Shown here piece after piece: positions 20,516-30,215 of a DNA stretch of 64,000 bases. The stretch's first letter is position 1. The number at the start of each line of letters is the position of its first letter. Source of the stretch: Sialis fuliginosa (taxonomy: Eukaryota; Arthropoda; Insecta; Megaloptera; Sialidae); contig OY540814.1 in assembly GCA_961205875.1 (NCBI GenBank), positions 4,756,993 to 4,820,992 on the forward strand. Direction: 5' to 3'. Both the position numbers and the translations under genes were made by a program. Below the pieces are notes generated by a model. That model had not been told where the DNA came from, did no database searches, and saw only the letters and a list, made by a program, of their open reading frames with translations.

Positions 20516-21400
20516 ACAATGAAGTCAAAACGAAAATATCTGAGCCAGTCAGTAGGATTCAACAAAAGGCTGAGCTGGTCAGTTGAGACTTGGATTTAGT
20601 CTGATTTGTTTAAAAAATCATCCAGCTTATATAGATAAATTCCCTGGCTTCTCAGGGGTGCGAAGGGTGCAGAGGGAGAACGTTCAGTCGGAGGATAGTC
20701 CTGTGCCCGTGACGTCATGTCTAAATTCTTGGAAATTACCTACCGCAGTTTAAAACAAGTGAAATGTTACGCACTACATAGTGTGTAGATACGGTGTGCT
20801 GCGGGGGTAAGTGTGTGCGTATGTTTTGGTGGCTGCAAGCATCGTAAGTCGCCCGTGCTGTGAACGTTATGCACATGTGGATGCAATAAATAAACCTTTT
20901 GAGAGACTTCTAGCGAAGGGTCGCTTGTTGTTCTTGACCGCTTCGATTATTGCATCCTTACGATGTGGTATTTGAGTACAAAAATGCATTTTAACCGAAT
21001 ACTATGTATTTTGTTCAGAGGCGTCTCAATTCTCATAAAAACAAAATATTTTGTATTCGGTTCAGTGGCGTGTCAAGATATATGAGAATACATTGAAGAA
21101 AAAATCTTTTACCCGTTTCACAGTTTTTTTTTATCAAACACGCGAATAAAAGTACGTTAGCGCAATATTCAATTCAACGCAAATGAACTGTAATTCATTC
21201 AATATATCGCCAATCGGTCGCATCTTGTCAAGCATGGTTCGAACTTTCATGATAATTCCACCGATTGTCGCTAGATGGCATGGATTTTAATTAAAAAATT
21301 CAGAAAGAGGTAGTTCATGACACTAACCACCAAGACTGAAAGAGTTAATAAGCAATATCATATATTTTACAAAAATGTGTTACATTTGTACAAAGTGAAA
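20516..21400. other. Non-coding stretch, possible retroelement leader or LTR remnant
   Basis: Contains AATAAATAAACC (20886) followed by a GT/CT-rich stretch, like a polyadenylation site within an LTR, and two diverged copies of a sequence around AAAATATTTTGTATTCGGTTCA (about 20985-21070). No boundary or protein found. Confidence 0.3.
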
Positions 21401-21411
21401 TTGAAAGTAGA

Positions 21412-21766
21412 ATGTCAGTCTTTAAACTTATAACTTGGTTTCGTATACATATAGAAAAAAATTGGGAAAAATTTCCAGACAACTGGAAAAATGATCCTCA
21501 TTTACGTTTATTTATCATATATCAAGAACATCAAAAACTAGCGAAACCAGGTACCTATGACATTATTGTTGCTGAGACTATATTGTCCGATGTGTAAAGA
21601 AGATGTTAAAAAACATCCGGGTGAACAGGATGCACGAGTTCTAATTCAAATATTAGATTTTTTCAATGGCAATTTACGACGAGATTTCGAATTGTTTATT
21701 AATACAGAAGACGAAAAAAAAATACAATATAACGATCAATCATCGCAGACAAAGTCGCAGTGTGAC
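21412..21766 (+). pseudogene. Unrecognised frame beside Polinton debris
   Basis: Two overlapping frames join by a one-base shift near 21594: the first ends in D-I-I-V-A-E-T-I-L-S-D, the second continues C-K-E-D-V-K-K-H-P-G-E-Q-D-A-R-V-L-I-Q-I-L to 21766. Together they make about 118 residues of soluble, charged protein I do not recognise. The neighbour immediately downstream is a Polinton minor capsid-like remnant on the same strand, so it may be another Polinton gene. Confidence 0.35.
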
Positions 21767-21817
21767 TAAAAATATTGTACGAGACAGTAAAAAAAAATAA
21801 TTAATCATATATGTACT

Positions 21818-22123
21818 ATGATCGCTATGAAAACAAAATCAAAACATAGAATACGAGGTGGTAGAAAAAAAACCAACAACACTAGGAGATTCAAGAAGAA
21901 TAATTTTCGAACAATTGTACGTAAGGTGAGCGATACTTTGAAGAATAAAAAAATTACAAATGAAATGAAGCTGTAAAAATCGGACTGAAAACTGCCAAGA
22001 ATATTGTGAAAAATATAAAAAATATAACCTACCCCGAGTGATACCGATACCAAAATCTGGTAGATCTTTACCCCTCTTGATCCCACTATTTACTGGACTC
22101 AGCGCAATTGGATCACTTGCGGG
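21818..22123 (+). pseudogene. Polinton/Maverick pVI/pX-like minor capsid gene, 5' part
   Basis: Starts at ATG 21818 with a very basic stretch (H-R-I-R-G-G-R-K-K-T-N-N-T-R-R-F). After two one-base shifts it continues P-R-V-I-P-I-P-K-S-G, then P-L-L-I-P-L-F-T-G-L-S-A-I-G-S-L-A-G. A basic N-terminus followed by this PxPKxG / GLSAxGSLAG hydrophobic block is what I know from the adenovirus pVI/pX-like protein of insect Polintons and adintoviruses. The gene is cut off exactly where an LTR begins (22124). Confidence 0.5.
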
Positions 22124-22330
22124 AGTTATATATTATATAAATAGCCACGTATTCATGTAACACATTTATCTGTTCTTATCAACTGCATATTCTCAGAACT
22201 TCGCTTTATGTTAGCATCTTAAGGTATGAAATAAGAAATAGTATTTAATCTCTTTGTAATCTACATTCTGTAAGCAACTTATAAATAAAATTGTTTTTAA
22301 AAAGATCAACTTAGATTTGATTTTCATAAT

Positions 22331-22348
22331 TGGCGCAGTCGGTAGGAT
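22331..22348 (+). promoter_or_regulatory. Primer-binding site
   Basis: TGGCGCAGTCGGTAGGAT directly after the LTR. The same sequence follows the LTR of the minus-strand Gypsy element at 43903-43920. This type is used by the 17.6/297 group, reported as complementary to a serine tRNA. Confidence 0.75.
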
Positions 22349-22752
22349 CCGCGAAACAAAATTCTGATCGGAATTCTACGAAAAAGAATTAATCCGTTGA
22401 AATCAAGTTTTGTTCGTTTTAACGTTAATTCGCGATCCACGTATTTAAGAAAATTACACAGTGCCCGTAGAACGAGAGCCAGTAATTTCGAAAAGCAAGC
22501 TTCAGACACAGAACGAGACTCCGATGCGCAGAGCCACCAAAGGTAGTGCCAGCATCGTTAACCCCAGGACCCAGAGCCCGCAGAATTCGAGAGCCAGTCC
22601 AGCAGAACCGCAAATGAATATTGCAGTGATCATCGTAATATTTATGCTACTACAGTGAGTTTTATATTATATTATATTTTGTAAAACATTGATAGTATAT
22701 ATATTTTTATATTTTATTGTAAAGTTAGTATTCTATTATTTTCATATTAACT

Positions 22753-23366
22753 ATGTCTGATAGAACACATAAAAAAAACTTTGCTCTAAATTCAATCCCA
22801 ACTTATAATGGGGACCCTAATAAATTAGGAACATTTATAAACGCCGTAAATAAAGTACAAAATTTACTTGGGACAATAAATCCACCCTTAGATGAATTTG
22901 ATTTGGCAGTTGCTTTTTTAAGTATTAAAAGCAAAATAATCGATAAAGCATTAGATAGTAATGAGGATACGGAATTCCGAAATTGGAACGATCTTAAAAT
23001 ACATTTAACAAATAACTTTAAGGACAAGACAAATTCAGTTACAATAATAAATGAAATATTAAAAATAAAAAGTATTAAGAATCCGTATAAATGACTCGAG
23101 CTAATAAAAGAAAGGTTTCTTGCTTTCAAGTCAAAGTTAAATATTGAGGAAGAAAATAATAACACAAAATCAATAATAATAAATTTTCCGGAAAAATTAA
23201 TTGTTTCACATTTCATTACAACTATTAGCGATCCGTATAGGAATAACTTAGCAACTAGAAATCCGATTAACTTAAACGAAATAGAAACGTTACTTCAAAA
23301 CGATTTTCAATATTTAAGATACACACAAACACAAAAATTATACCTCAACGTAATTCAGGACCTATA
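22753..23366 (+). pseudogene. Gypsy gag, frameshifted
   Basis: Starts at ATG 22753. S-I-P-T-Y-N-G-D-P-N-K-L-G-T-F-I-N-A-V is the usual opening of 17.6/297-type Gag. A stop at 23092 follows N-P-Y-K, after which the same frame continues (L-E-L-I-K-E-R-F-L-A-F-K-S-K-L-N) with Gag-like helices to about 23366, then Asn/Gln-rich sequence. It forms the virus-like particle in intact elements. Upstream leader (22349-22752) includes a short open frame without recognisable content. Confidence 0.75.
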
Positions 23367-23554
23367 AACATACAACGGAACATTCAACCTAAAACTTTTA
23401 AACCTAAACAGCAAATCAAAAATACCCAACACACAAATTACCCAAAACCAAAACCTGTGTCAACACAGACAAGACAAACCTTCACACCACGTCACACTAA
23501 TTATTTTCAACCACAAACAAATTCACCAAATTACCTATACTCTATTTCATTTAA

Positions 23555-24123
23555 GAATGCAGTGGAAAAGGTTGATTTTATTCATGAGAAAGACTTCGCA
23601 TGATTTTTGCGGCCGTTGGTGCTGGCCATCGAGCTGGGCGATAAGATGCGCGGTTATCTCGGGTCCGGAGAACTTCTGTCCTAGGCGCTTCCTTAACCCA
23701 AGAGATTTGGAGGTTTTTGTACGGCCTCCACCACTATGCGGCGGCATCCTTCAGGTGCGGCTGGATGGTGTGGACCCATCGGTCCTCGGGAACGGCAAGC
23801 TCGCGTAGGTAGGTCTCGCAGTTCGTGATATACTTGGCGGGATCCTCGGCGGCATCTCCGCGAAATGTTGGCGGCTCGGGGCCTGATTGTGCCAACAATT
23901 TTGAGAGTAGTATTTGTATGTGAGCTGTCCCCATGGTGATGGTTTCAGCTTCGCTTGTAGTTGGGCGCCACTGGGTGTTGTCTACTCCCAGAAGTGGTTG
24001 TGTCGTCGTCTGGTCCGTCGTTTCCCCTGCCCCCATTGTCGTTGTTTCGGAGGCTGGTTGCCTCCTCTTCGGCATACTCTCGGGGTCGTGCGTCGAATTC
24101 GTCTTGAGGTTCACCGGCCCCAC
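23555..24123 (-). pseudogene. Gypsy-type gag of a second LTR element
   Basis: From ATG 24123 the frame passes through P-P-T-F-R-G-D-A-A-E-D-P-A-K-Y-I and R-W-V-H-T-I-Q-P-H-L-K-D-A-A-A to a stop. After frame changes it continues Q-K-F-S-G-P-E-I-T-A-H-L and E-V-F-L-M-N-K-I-N-L-F. This 'FxGxxxxDPxxyl' to 'EvFlxxK' layout is the Gag capsid domain of gypsy-like elements. It lies right after LTR 24138-24760 and its primer site, all on the minus strand. The gene ends at about 23555, where it meets the plus-strand gag. Confidence 0.7.
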
Positions 24124-24135
24124 GTTCGGGCGCCA
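24118..24135 (-). promoter_or_regulatory. Primer-binding site (lysine tRNA type)
   Basis: TGGCGCCCGAACGTGGGG on the minus strand, two bases after the LTR. The first 13 bases match the primer site used by retroviruses primed by tRNA-Lys. Confidence 0.75.
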
Positions 24136-24137
24136 CT

Positions 24138-24760
24138 TGACACAAAAACGCGATGTACGCGCGTTCAGTTGTACTAGTGGGAGCGTGGGTGGGTGAGTGC
24201 AGGCAACAATAGACAGACGTATGTGTATTTTATTATTATCTTTATTTGAGCGTATATATAATAATAAGCGTCGCGGCGGCGACGATGATGTTCGTGCGAC
24301 TGGGCGTCGTAGAAGACGGAGGCGATGTCTAGAAGACGTCGCGGATGACGGCTGGGCGTCGTAGATGACGATGTCTGGGTGGCTTGGCAGCGTGGCGACG
24401 GTGGGGCGTCGCGGGTCCTCGGCGTGGCTGGGCCTTGACGGAGGGACGGCGGATACTCGGCAGGGCTGGTCCTTAGCAGAGCTGGTCCTTGGCAGGGTGA
24501 ATCCTTGGCAGGCTGGTCCTTGGCGGAGTTGGTCCTTGGCGGCGGCGGCTGAACAGTCAGGGCGAGGCTGAGCTGTCAGCTGAGAGAGTCTGAAGGAGTC
24601 TCTGTCTTTGTTGTGAAAAACACGAGATTATATACCCCGTTCTTCATCCCTTCTCTAGGTAGGGTGGTGCGCGTTGAGAGAGTAGGGGTATGTACGTGTG
24701 AGTGTGTGTGCGTGTGTTGATAGGGTAGGTGTGAGTCATCGGTGACGAACGTTTCTTACA
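24138..24760 (-). repeat. LTR of the second Gypsy-type element, copy A
   Basis: 623 bp, minus orientation: begins TGTAAGAAACGTTCG at 24760 and ends TTTTTGTGTCA at 24138 (TG...CA). Copy B, opposite orientation, is at 40431-41013. Internally GC-rich, with repeated GCCAAGGACCAG-like motifs and TATATAACCTCGTG. A primer site and gag follow it. Confidence 0.85.
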
Positions 24761-24942
24761 GCGCTTGACCTACTTAGGAAAAACCCAGGCGGCAAGGTGT
24801 ATTAAATGTTGTCAAAGGAAATGCCGCCGACGTAGTTATGCTGCTTGGCGACGCATCTGGTGATCGTCCGATGGATTTTGTGGGAAAGTACAAAAATGCA
24901 CCAGGGTTGACCAACATGTTGTGTTCAGGGTTGTATCACCGT
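24761..24942 (-). repeat. 3'-internal sequence of the second Gypsy-type element
   Basis: About 180 bases that are also found, inverted, at 40249-40430, in both places directly abutting the start of the LTR. It must therefore belong to the element's internal 3' end. No conserved protein motif is evident. Confidence 0.65.
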
Positions 24943-24957
24943 TTTAACATTAAACTA

Positions 24958-25573
24958 ATACCAGATCATCTTAAAACTTCAACCACCACCAGTAGCAGCA
25001 GCAGCAGCAGTATTTCCAGAACCAGCAGAAGCAGTGTTGTTGTTAGTGCAAGTGATCTGAATAAAACAATTAGCATTCCAAAAGGTACATATGAAATCTA
25101 TAATATATCTACATTTAAACAAAAACCTTAAAACAAATCAGTAGTAACATTGAGTTAAAGATTGAAGCAAACACTAATACATTAAAGAGTGAAATTTTTT
25201 GTAATCGGGTTATTGACTTTAGCGGTGAAAATTCAATAGGTCATTTGTTAGGATTTAATAAACGTGTTTTGAATGCAAACGAACAACACACATCGGAATT
25301 ACCTATCAATATACTTAAAGTTAACATTTGAATGTTCTCTAACATATGGTTCATATTACAACAACGAAGCTGTACATACGATTCACGAATTCTTCCCGTT
25401 GAACCCTCCAGGTTTTAAAGTTACCTATTAATGTCATATATTTTCCTATATATTCGACGAACGGTATCGATAAAATAACAGTTAAAATAGTCGATCAAGA
25501 CGGGGAATTAATCAATTTCAACGGAGAGGTTATTACGTTAAGACTACATATAAGATCGATTGTTAGAAATTAA
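24958..25573 (+). pseudogene. Polinton/Maverick structural (capsid-associated) protein, frameshifted
   Basis: Fragments in order: a Ser/Thr-rich linker; I-S-I-P-K-G-T-Y-E-I-Y-N; V-I-D-F-S-G-E-N-S-I-G-H-L-L-G-F; E-L-P-I-N-I-L-K-V-N; then V-H-T-I-H-E-F-F-P-L-N-P-P-G-F; and I-T-V-K-I-V-D-Q-D-G-E-L-I-N-F ending in R-L-H-I-R. I recognise this pattern from a protein carried by insect Polintons, probably a jelly-roll minor capsid (penton-like) component. Frame changes near 25125 and 25330 and after TY near 25425 break it. It precedes two further Polinton-like starts. Confidence 0.5.
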
Positions 25574-25575
25574 TA

Positions 25576-25693
25576 ATGCCACTGGTTTTTAATAAGTATT
25601 ATAAACACGTTCCGTCTGTTCGCAACAAAGCCAGTGAAGAAAACTAAGAAAATCACATCGAAAAATTTACGGTTTCTGAATTCGTTGGGCTAA
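25576..25693 (+). pseudogene. Small Polinton-like gene
   Basis: ATG 25576 begins M-P-L-V-F-N-K-Y-Y; after a one-base shift the frame reads K-K-T-K-K-I-T-S-K-N-L-R-F-L-N-S-L-G and stops at 25693. The ending ITxxNxxFLxSLG is a small basic protein found next to the capsid genes in insect Polintons. Lies between the penton-like and major capsid-like remnants, consistent with a compact viral-type gene order. Confidence 0.4.
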
Positions 25694-25711
25694 CAGCTGA
25701 AAAAAAATACA

Positions 25712-25873
25712 ATGGATTTAGACGTATTGGATTTAAGTGGTAATACGTATTTTGATAATAGGATAACGAGTGTAGATACACTCATCGTTAGGATGTTGTC
25801 GATGAATATGACTGGTGTGTAATACGTATACCTATAAATCAGTAAGATATTAACACGGTACCGGCTTGCAGTT
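25712..25873 (+). pseudogene. Polinton major capsid-like gene, 5' end
   Basis: M-D-L-D-V-L-D-L-S-G-N-T-Y-F-D-N-R-I-T-S-V-D-T-H, then after a frame change Y-D-W-C-V-I-R-I-P-I-N followed by D-I-N-T-V-P. This opening, with an RI(T) motif and an E/V-IRIPI-xQxD block, resembles the N-terminus of the double jelly-roll capsid protein of insect Polintons. Only about 55 codons remain before the sequence switches at 25874 to an unrelated pseudogene. Confidence 0.4.
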
Positions 25874-26740
25874 CTATTTTCGATTTTTTGCATCATTAAC
25901 TCTGGTGCAGTGATTCACGCCATACATTTTTGCTGTAAACTCTTGAACAGTATCAATTTTTTCGTCAATAAAAATGTCAGCTTCATCAGTTAATGATGCA
26001 AAAATTGTTTGGTACTTTTCATTCTTGGAAAATATTTTAAATGGTCTAATTTTTCCTTTATTGTAAAATGCTGCTGTGTAATCACAACCTGTGTATGCAT
26101 GAAAAGCAGGCAGACTTTGACATAATTTGTATCCCAACTTGCTAAATCGATGCAATTAACGCAATCAAGGTGTTGGTTATGTTGGTTCTTAGTTGCTGAA
26201 GTAGCTAGCCAAATTGCAGATTGTGAAATTTTGTGCATATTTACCAGCAAAATTACCAAAACATCAGTATCAGAAGTTTTTATTAAAATTCTTGTGCCTG
26301 GTGCTATTTTATGGGCGTGGAAAATAATCCTTGTATCCGCCTCTTCGTGATAACATATATAATCAATTTCTTCAGTTTTTTTATGAGATTATCCTGAGCT
26401 TGATACGAGTAGCACTGATATTAAACGGTTAAAAATATTTTTTTGTTTTGGATTATTGGGAGCAAATTTTTGTTTTCCCAATAATCAGCCAAAAACTGTA
26501 CCAGAGCCTCTTTAAAACGATAATTTTTAAGGCTTTGCAAAAAATCTTTAGGCCTAATTTGTTGAGGTCCTGAAATTTTATATGGAATATCGAACTCCTT
26601 TCGACTTTGACGTTCAGAATCTTTGATTGAGGGTGACAAATAGCGGTCGAATATTAAATGGATTTCTGTAGCATTTGTTGAACAAATTGTTGGGGCTTCC
26701 GCGGTTTTGCACTGGTTCAATTCTAGAAACACTTTTTATA
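25874..26740 (-). pseudogene. Repeated protein family of unknown function
   Basis: Order on the minus strand: a C-rich/helical piece (26732-26421), then I-L-I-K-T-S-D-T-D-V-L-V-I-L-L (26290-26250), then G-Y-K-L-C-Q-S-L-P-A-F-H-A-Y-T-G-C-D-Y-T-A-A-F-Y (about 26130-26060), ending I-D-T-V-Q-E-F. The LPAFHAxTGCDxTxAFY block marks a multi-copy protein in arthropod genomes that I associate with mobile DNA but cannot assign. At least three frame changes. The 5' region is missing. Confidence 0.55.
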
Positions 26741-26759
26741 AAATATGCTTAAATTATGC

Positions 26760-27290
26760 ATAGGACTGAATAACCTAGGTTCGCGATGAGTTAATCAATT
26801 TATACACCTTCATAGAGAAAAACAGTTCCTACTTTTAGATCCGACTGCAGCGGTCTCCCATACAGCATGAGGTTTCAGGGATTGAGGTTAAAAGGATACC
26901 TTTTGCGGTGGTAATGACAGTCCCAATCTTTGGAGCAGGTCCTAGATTAACTTCAGATTTTCAGCACACACTAGACTTACAATACTATGAACTCACATTA
27001 GTAATAACCACTATACAGATACAGTAAAAATACTGCACTATATAAAAAAAAAAATTTGTCACCAAAAATAATAAAGTCAGAAATCACTCTGTCACGTACA
27101 ATATATATTTTAACGACCCCTTTTAGATAAAAGAAAATTTATATTGTTAAACAACAATTATAGATGAGCCGGCCTTGGCAATTAATATGTAAGTATTATC
27201 TCCCGGACATGCTAAGTTTACGCAAAAATCAAAAACATGTTCGAACGTAGTCGATACGTCACGTATAAACATACAGTGGCGCAAACACAC
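26760..27290 (-). repeat. Putative BEL/Pao LTR
   Basis: A polypurine-like GGGCGGGGG (27299-27291, minus) is followed by TGTGTTTGCGCC, a plausible LTR start, just downstream of BEL/Pao integrase coding debris. The far end is not visible; 26760 is only where the neighbouring pseudogene stops. Confidence 0.35.
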
Positions 27291-27379
27291 CCCCCGCCCT
27301 AAAAGACATTTCAGAACCATGGGAGTAAAAATTTAAAAATAAATTTTGCAAAACAAACAAAAAAACTAATCGTGTACAA

Positions 27380-27998
27380 CTACTTCTGTTATAATTCCGG
27401 TTGGCCAGTGTAACGGCGGGATATTATCCTGTTTAATCAGAACCAACGTGCCGCGGGTCAAGTATTCAACATGCCAGCGTTGCCAGAAGGATTGAACCTA
27501 ATGGTCCAATAAACGTTTCCGATTTAAAAGATTTGTCAGCGAGTCAGGCAGATCAGGAGCCGGTAACGACGACAACGGAGTTAGAGTTAAAAAATGAGCA
27601 GGCGTTAAAGGTAGCACGAAAGGGGCCGCGAATTTAAAATCGCCTCAATTTGAGTGAGTACAGTACTCAGCTCTTCATAGGTCAAAATTTGTTGACCAAT
27701 TGTTTTGAATAAAAGAGTTTTTATCGCCTTGACTTGTGACTTCCACACTCCTGAGAAGTGGGGGCTTAAGGGGGGTTGAAAAACCCAATTTATCTTACGC
27801 GACGCGAGCTTTACGTTTAGTGCAATCCTGAAATTCCATGTAAAAATATCAGTATGGGGAAACCACTGTAACCCCAGGACCTTTAATCCATCAGTGTTAA
27901 AGGTAACTATTTTAGGTGAACGATCGCTTTCTGAAATATCTCATAACAAGTCTGTCGAGTTGATAGCCCGCTTTGTCAATTAAAATGTGCGCTTTCAA
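27380..27998 (-). pseudogene. BEL/Pao pol fragment
   Basis: Minus strand, right to left: a reverse-transcriptase end (L-I-D-K-A-G-Y-Q-L; L-K-V-L-G-L-Q-W), then, after an internal deletion, integrase (P-P-L-S-P-H-F-S-G-V-W-K-S), I-L-T-Y-E-E-L-S-T-V-L-T-Q-I-E-A-I-L-N-S-R-P-L, L-T-P-A-H-F-L, and the C-terminal S-F-W-Q-R-W-H-V-E-Y-L, G-T-L-V-L-I-K-Q-D-N, L-H-W-P-T-G. This order is diagnostic of BEL/Pao elements. Stops and frame changes throughout; not functional. Confidence 0.85.
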
Positions 27999-28034
27999 AT
28001 AAGCGTTTAACTGTATATATCGTACACCTAGATC

Positions 28035-28754
28035 TAAACAGGGATTAACTCAAAAAAGCACTTTTTTCAGAAAAGGCGAAAAACTGATTACTGTGTCCCT
28101 GTGCACTACAGGAGTTTTCTGTATAGATTGTGCTTTTTATATGCAGCTATAAGAAATATATAGTAGGAATCTTATGTTTTAATCATGTTTTGGGGCTGAA
28201 AATTGGATTTTTGTAGTTATTTCCCTATTGCTTAACAATGTATGTATGTATATTTTTTAATTATTATTAAATTTGCCTTATTTAAACTCACCGCGATATT
28301 TATTTATTTATTTATTTCCTATTTATTTATATGTTTGTGGCAACGAATAGACTATATATACCAATACAATTTGAAAACATATTGTCAGCGAGGGTTAAGT
28401 TACAACCGAAATATATTTCCATAGCTACATTTTTTTAATAAATACCTTACCTATTTAATGTTCTGTGCTTACCTGTCATTACTATCAATTAAGAATATTT
28501 TTAATTCTTATACTTTAGACAACGAAAGAAATAGAACGAAATCTATTAAAATTAATAAATATTAATAATAATAATAATACGTGATGTGTTTTAGTGATAA
28601 TTTACAACAAAAAATATATTCGTCATGATCATTACAAACTTGACATAAAAACGAAATTAAAAATTGTTATTTGTTGGTAAAGATTCAGGACAGAACAAGT
28701 AGGTACATTTACATGAACTATTTTAAATTTTTTCTGTGTATATGTATAACTAAA
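28035..28754. other. AT-rich non-coding stretch
   Basis: TTTA tetramer run near 28302-28330 and AAT trinucleotides near 28560. Nothing recognisable as a gene. Confidence 0.5.
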
Positions 28755-29078
28755 AACTCAAAAATAAAAATTATAAAAAAAAACTTTTTTTAAAAATAAT
28801 TTGCCTTTTAAAAACTGACTAAAAAGCTGAAAATAAAATTCATTTAGACTCTTTTCGTACTAAATATTGCATTTAAAAAAAAAGTTGATTTTGTTCATAC
28901 TAGAAGAGACATTTTTTAAAACTCTTCTAGTATGAACAAAATCATCTTTTTTTTAAATGCAATATTTAGTACGAAAAGAGTCTAACTGAATTTTATTTTC
29001 AGCTTTTTAGTCGGTTTTTAAAAGGCAAATTATTTTAAAAAAAAGTTTTTTTTATAATTTTTATTATTATTTTGAGTT
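28755..29078. repeat. Long hairpin, ~154-bp arms, 13-base loop
   Basis: AACTCAAAAATAAAAATTAT at 28755 is mirrored by the sequence ending at 29078; the innermost stem is TAGAAGAG/CTCTTCTA with loop 28909-28921. Few mismatches. It lies exactly where the protein frame 29067-30215 loses its family resemblance. Confidence 0.85.
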
Positions 29079-30215
29079 GAGCCCGTACAGATCACATTGA
29101 TCTTTCTTCGGTACGAAAAAAGAAATGTTGTATTCGGTGTTGAATATCCTATTGAATGTGGAAGACGTGGCAACAGGTAATCCATCCCTTTCACGAAGTC
29201 GTTTATAATCTCTGTAGATATCGGCCAATGATTTATCACTTGAAATAAATTCTCTTGTTGTTTGAGCTCTCAAGTAGTGAGATTCAATCCTTGGAATAGA
29301 ATTTATAAAATCAATAACGCTCTGTTTAATTTGCGGGTCAATAGTTGGATGATGGTCGTGTTTTCCTCTCAAATCGGCTTGAATAACTCCTGATTCCGTT
29401 TTCTTGGAAAGTGCTGTTTTTATCGCTTTATAGCTCAAGTTAAGAGTGGATTTGAAAAATGGGTTGCATACTTTAATTTTGGATCCATTAACCTCAAAAT
29501 AAAAGGCGGTGTTAAGAGTTCTAAAATCTTGTGTGCTTGAGTATCGATATTTAGGCTTTATTTGTTGCGAGTGTCGTACTACAAATTCTCTCTGCCTTTC
29601 AAGATTGCCGAGTCCCCAAAATTCATCAAAGAGCTGTTGCCTTGACATTTCATCGATCTTATCTTTGCATTTTAGCCGACATTTTTCTCCACAGGGCGGT
29701 CCAACTTTTCTCTCTGGCACTTGTTTCTTCGATTTCGACAAAGATTGGTAGGCTTTGCCATAATTTCTTAGCACTTTTGCGACTTTCGATTTCCACTTCG
29801 CTGGTTTACGTACTCTCTTTTTACTCTTATTTTCTATCTCGGGCTCTTGGGAATTATTTTCAGCAACCATAGTATTTTGAGGATCTACTTGCTCACTATC
29901 ATCGTCGGTGTCCGAAGAACTATTAAATTTCGATGAACTCGAGCTGCTACTGCTGGTGCTGGACGAAGTCAACGATGCAATAGGAGGTACGATCTTAGAT
30001 GGGGTCTTACTTTTGTGAATAAATCGGAAATTGGGATCCTCATCGGAGTCGTCAAAATCACTTTCATCGCTTCGGATTAGTGAATTATAATAGTTTGGTG
30101 CACCAGTCTTTTGTTGTTTAGACGTGCTCGGAATAGATTTATCAACCACGGATAAGGCGGCATGAGTTTCCTTAGATAAGACTTCATCACTTGATGACAT
30201 CTTCCAGAGTTGCAT
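29067..30215 (-). CDS. Uncharacterised repeated protein, C-terminally truncated
   Basis: A 382-codon frame; the likely start is M-S-S-S-D-E (Met6). Residues 15-160 are Ser/Asp-rich and disordered, with a basic patch K-S-K-K-R-V-R-K-P-A-K-W. Then comes G-P-P-C-G-E-K-C-R-L-K-C (possible zinc-binding), R-Y-S-S-T-Q-D-F-R-T, L-R-G-K-H-D-H-H-P-T-I-D, S-I-P-R-I-E-S-H-Y-L-R and I-S-F-F-V-P-K-K-D-Q-C-D-L. This is a large insect multi-copy family of unknown role, likely mobile-element borne. Relatives usually continue past KKDQC; here the frame ends within the hairpin, so the second half is lost. Confidence 0.65.
   Translation of the reverse strand: MQLWKMSSSDEVLSKETHAALSVVDKSIPSTSKQQKTGAPNYYNSLIRSDESDFDDSDEDPNFRFIHKSKTPSKIVPPIASLTSSSTSSSSSSSSKFNSSSDTDDDSEQVDPQNTMVAENNSQEPEIENKSKKRVRKPAKWKSKVAKVLRNYGKAYQSLSKSKKQVPERKVGPPCGEKCRLKCKDKIDEMSRQQLFDEFWGLGNLERQREFVVRHSQQIKPKYRYSSTQDFRTLNTAFYFEVNGSKIKVCNPFFKSTLNLSYKAIKTALSKKTESGVIQADLRGKHDHHPTIDPQIKQSVIDFINSIPRIESHYLRAQTTREFISSDKSLADIYRDYKRLRERDGLPVATSSTFNRIFNTEYNISFFVPKKDQCDLYGLNSK

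Larger units (their letters stand above)
22124..23550 (+). mobile_element. Gypsy retrotransposon (17.6/297-like), 5' part
   Basis: A 207-bp LTR (22124-22330) starting AGTTAT and ending ATAAT, with TATATAAATAG near its start and AATAAA near its end, then a primer-binding site and a gag gene. Everything downstream of gag is lost: at about 23550 the sequence switches to another retrotransposon in opposite orientation. It sits inside a Polinton minor capsid-like gene. Confidence 0.75.

Noticed and set aside
24838-25131. A single Polinton protein starting at ATG 24838
   Set aside because: The first part up to about 24942 is also present at 40249-40430 next to an LTR, so it belongs to the retrotransposon; the open frame is an accidental fusion.
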